Shown here: positions 60,970 to 64,000 of the stretch, one piece after another | How positions within the stretch are numbered: the first letter of the stretch is position 1 | Layout of the letters: each line of letters starts with the position of its first letter | Source of the DNA: Hippasteria phrygiana | Taxonomy: Eukaryota > Echinodermata > Asteroidea > Valvatida > Goniasteridae | DNA: 64,000 nucleotides | Direction: 5' to 3' | Assembly (NCBI GenBank): GCA_037893225.1 | Contig: JAZGUH010000283.1 | Location: forward strand, 434,001 to 498,000 | Notes under the pieces: generated by a model | Told to the model about the DNA's origin: nothing | Databases searched by the model: none | The model's input: the letters and a program-made list of their open reading frames with translations, nothing else | Translations under genes and position numbers: made by a program

Positions 60970-61412
60970 GGGTGGTCCTGGGGGCTTAGGGTTTCAAAGT
61001 GCAAGGAAAACATTAGTCCGAGTGCAAGCATGAATAGTACAATTCACTGCATACTCTTTTTCTCATAGCATAGGTTCACACTCAACTTTGAAGGATTTTA
61101 TTTTTTTTAAAGTTTGCAGTGTCTTAGAACCCTCTTTAATTAAAACTCTGCACACCCCAGACTCACCAGCCAGAAACTCACTCAAAACTTACTCGAAAAC
61201 ACATTCATAAATGCCGAGACATCCAATTGATTAAAATTATCAGTCTGAGCACTGACACACTGACACACAGCACCTTTAAGCAATCCTAAAGTGCTTCACA
61301 ATTATTGTATTATCCCCTGGTCATCAGGCCATGAGCTCAGGCAACGCAGGTTGTAGTTCTCTACCCTCACAGACAAGCAATTGTAGTCAAATACCCGGCA
61401 CACAAGCACCAC

Positions 61413-61480
61413 AATCCCCTGGCGAGGTTCGAACCCACATACCACTATACATGAGTCAGGCACCACAACCATAGGAAAAT
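61413..61480 (-). mobile_element. tRNA-derived SINE head fragment
   Basis: The minus strand reads gtggtgcctgactcatgtat and then gtgggttcgaacctcgcc: an A-box-like stretch followed by a B box at tRNA spacing. Flanking text (aagccgtgttta) recurs at 39833 next to the B-box minisatellite, so the two loci may derive from one SINE family. Confidence 0.5.
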
Positions 61481-62249
61481 CAAGCCGTGTTTATTGGCCA
61501 GATCATCGGCCGACTGCACATGCATTGTGCAGTGGTATTTTTCATTCCGACTTGGCCTATGGACAAAACTGCTGACATAATGATCATGGTGGTCAGCACA
61601 ACATCACCATGCAGGACAATTGTACGCACCTTATTTGTACCCATCATGCAACAATCCACGGCATCTTTAACCGCATTGGAACCGTTTTAAACCATTTTCA
61701 CATTCACAGTAGCCAATAACCACCTGAAAAAAAAATCTACCTGCAAGCTATTCTCTGGACATGGAGTACTTACCTTTCTCCAACCAGAATTGATGGTTCC
61801 ATAAAAATAAATGTCATTGTGATCTCATTCAGCTCGTCCATCCATGGTCCATCCAACCATTTAGCATATTGAAGTGAAGGCCATGCATGCATTCTGGCTC
61901 CAACTGATTAACAAACAGCTTGGGCATAGTAATTACCAGCAGACTGTCCGGACTTGCAGAAAATGGACTATATGCTTTTAAAGGCAGACACTGCCCTGAA
62001 ATCCCCAAATTTTCATCCCTTTGGTTAACCTGCATTTTAAAGATCTGAACGTACAAATTCTATCATAATGTGTGATATTTACGGAGTAATGTGGTTCAGA
62101 AAACTGAAGCTTTGACATATAATGATCTTGCCAACCATATTTCAGGACGAATGCTTTGTGTAGCTGAATTGGTCACCTCTAAGCTTTAAGCTTTGATACT
62201 AAAGTACATGTATGGCCCTTTAATAATTATATAATGGTTCACCAGGACT

Positions 62250-62460
62250 ACCCTGCTAAATCCAACAGAGTCCAATGGTGACTCATATGAGGTTTCCTGC
62301 TCAATCCAGCTCAATCCAGCTCAATCCAACACAATCCAACATGCCAAGTTGTTGGGAAACTAAAAGCTCAAAAATGACATGCCTGTTAAATCCAACAGAA
62401 TCCAACCGTGACATATTTTTCTGTTGCCTGCTTAATCCAATAGGATTGTAGTGCTATATA
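62250..62460 (-). mobile_element. Element rich in tccaacagaatccaac, copy 2
   Basis: Inverse of 60197-60480: ccctgctaaatccaacagag, a short tcaatccagc tandem, ttgttgggaaact and atatttttctgttgcctgc. A further fragment lies at 63745-63815. Confidence 0.6.
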
Positions 62461-62461
62461 A

Positions 62462-62542
62462 GTTATCCCACGAGCGCCGAGTGGAACACGAAATAATGTA
62501 GTGCGTCCGTGTCCCATATTCCACGAGCGCGAGTGGGATAAC
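62462..62542. repeat. 81-bp fold-back repeat
   Basis: The arms gttatcccacgagcg and cgcgagtgggataac are inverted, with gagtggaac / attccacgag inside. It lies next to the 62549-62906 inverted repeat. Confidence 0.65.
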
Positions 62543-62548
62543 GAATTT

Positions 62549-62906
62549 ATCTTCAAGCAAACTTGATGCGCAGTAAAGATGGAACACGCACGGTGCTGTG
62601 CGCAAAACCTGTACCACATACACGCACACATCAATAACAGTCAGAAGAAACAGGAGCTATCCGGAAAAAACCTAACAAGTGTGCGCCGAAACAGACGTGA
62701 CGATCCACATGGGACGCAATTAAACGCGCAGCTTTTGAATTACCAATGGATTGTGCAGCACTGCGTTTTGCGTATCGCGCAATTTGCGGAATTAGAACAG
62801 CGCAATTCGGAGTGTGTATATGGGCCGTGTGATATGGGTTATTATCACACTCTCAGCTGCCAAGGATCGACCAATCAGGATCGAGGATTCAAGTTTGCTT
62901 GAAGAT
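62549..62906. mobile_element. 358-bp segment bounded by inverted atcttcaagcaaacttga
   Basis: Perfect 18-bp inverted termini. The interior is cgc/gcg-rich and has no recognised protein. The right terminus is also part of the 72-bp duplication that follows. Confidence 0.6.
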
Positions 62907-63037
62907 AATATGAGTTACACACATAGCTGCTCAATCCAACAGGGTCCAACGGGAATATCAAATTGTTTGCTTGAAGATAATATGAGTTACACACATAGCT
63001 GCTCAATCCAACAGGGTCCAACGGGAATATCAAATTG
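62894..63037 (+). repeat. Exact 72-bp tandem duplication
   Basis: Two identical units starting tttgcttgaagataatatga and ending gggaatatcaaattg. The lack of differences indicates a recent event. Confidence 0.85.
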
Positions 63038-63059
63038 TTGGACTTGAAGATAATATGAG

Positions 63060-63740
63060 GAAAATCCTAGTCCAAATCTTGTAATAAATCCCGGAACAAT
63101 CCCCTATTGATATAAAATAGAATATAATTCATTGATTTAGCCTCTTTCCACAATGAATTGCCAGTATAAATAATGTGTAAACAGATATTGTTCATCCAAA
63201 TCCTAGGGTAATATAACTCATCACCCAGACCGGATTATCTATGCTGCACGCTGCCCTCTCTTAGCTTGCAAATCAACAACGTACGGTGTGAACAATGCAT
63301 AGAAATTTCACTGTGTGCGAGTTAAAACTCATCATACATGCACTTATCACAGAAAGCGAGCAAAATCTCTCGAAATGAAAGTGTCCAAACTCTCATACCT
63401 GCACTAACTTGCTCCTTAACCAAGCGCGGACAGATCACTCCACAAGAATGGTGACCCTGCAACGAAGAGACTCCTCAAAAGCAAACGCAAACTTTGATCT
63501 CAAAAAGTTGTCAACTTCTGTTCGAAAAGCATGGGGAGAGAGAGGACTAGTGCGCATGCGCAACCGGCCACATCAGAATACTGTTATGTTACTCCGCACG
63601 ATAAACTCTCAACATTCTGTATATGCATAACAACGTGGCAATACGAGTCTATTCTCATGATCATATTTATACAATCATAAATAAAAATGATTCAAGGATT
63701 ACGATAACTCATAAATCGCATACCCCTACAATAGCATTAC
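63060..63740. other. No gene seen
   Basis: Unique-looking AT-rich sequence with a short open frame at 63409-63630 that lacks any recognised motif. Nothing else is supported. Confidence 0.35.
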
Positions 63741-63825
63741 AATCCTGTTCGGCTGGCAACAGAAAATATGTCACAGTTGGATTCTGTTGGATTTAACAGG
63801 CAATTCTTTTTGTATTTATTTTAGT

Positions 63826-64000
63826 TAGGGTGGAGTGGTTAATCTGTGGTCAGGCCAGGCCTTTGAAAAGCCTGGCCAAGCTCCTGGAACGCCCAGGCCT
63901 TTGGGCTTCTATAATCCCCTGATTGTACACAATAAACTGCCCATTAATTCTGGAGTCCAGCTGGCTCCCATTGTTCATCCAGACTTGACTGACAGCTGAG
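63826..64000 (-). mobile_element. Partial copy of the 47529-47911 element (runs off the window)
   Basis: Begins taggGTGGAGTGGTTAATCT and continues with gattgtacacaataaactg, cattaattctggagtccagc and gacagctgag. This is the complement of 47733-47911. Confidence 0.65.

Noticed and set aside
61770..61830. Possible minus-strand first exon ending at a good donor (gagaaag|gtaagt) upstream of gene B
   Set aside because: Phase would match, but the peptide has no similarity to the family and gene B already has a natural first exon at 53537-53670.

Overview
This is intron-rich animal DNA. Every recognisable gene is split into short exons with GT-AG borders. Between the exons lie tRNA-derived SINEs, non-LTR retrotransposon tails, many fold-back (terminal inverted repeat) elements and unusually abundant minisatellites. 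No bacterial operons, rRNA or CRISPR arrays were seen. The gene set (mTOR, two spermidine synthases, a P2X7-ballast-like gene, a THAP-like reading frame) and repeat style suggest a marine invertebrate deuterostome. An echinoderm is my best guess, but this is inference and other marine invertebrates fit.

Layout. 66-15833 (+): the last 14 coding exons of mTOR, from the FRB domain through the kinase domain to FATC; the 5' part lies outside the window. 15834-20311: intergenic, with SINE pieces and a damaged copy of the mTOR last exon just beyond it at 20709. 20312-35131 (-): spermidine synthase gene A, seven coding exons, tail-to-tail with mTOR. Its 7.4 kb first intron holds a disrupted P2X7-ballast-like gene (-) and a THAP-like gene fragment (+). 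35132-45204: repeats, one short Crypton-like reading frame with a GC-rich promoter-like upstream region, a tRNA-B-box minisatellite and a 1.7 kb 23-bp minisatellite. 45205-53670 (-): spermidine synthase gene B, an intact but diverged paralogue with the same seven-exon structure. 53671-64000: transposable elements and minisatellites only.

Functionally, mTOR is the nutrient-sensing kinase and spermidine synthase makes spermidine from putrescine. Human MTOR and SRM are also near neighbours (1p36.22), so the linkage looks ancestral. Exon borders were placed by eye from splice consensus, reading phase and family similarity; lengths and phases sum correctly for mTOR (476 residues seen) and gene B (280 residues).

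Most non-genic sequence is mobile-element debris. The most distinctive part is a family of hAT-like fold-back elements whose arms are tandem arrays. Two copies have perfect 8-bp target duplications, and a third has replaced its arms with different minisatellites.
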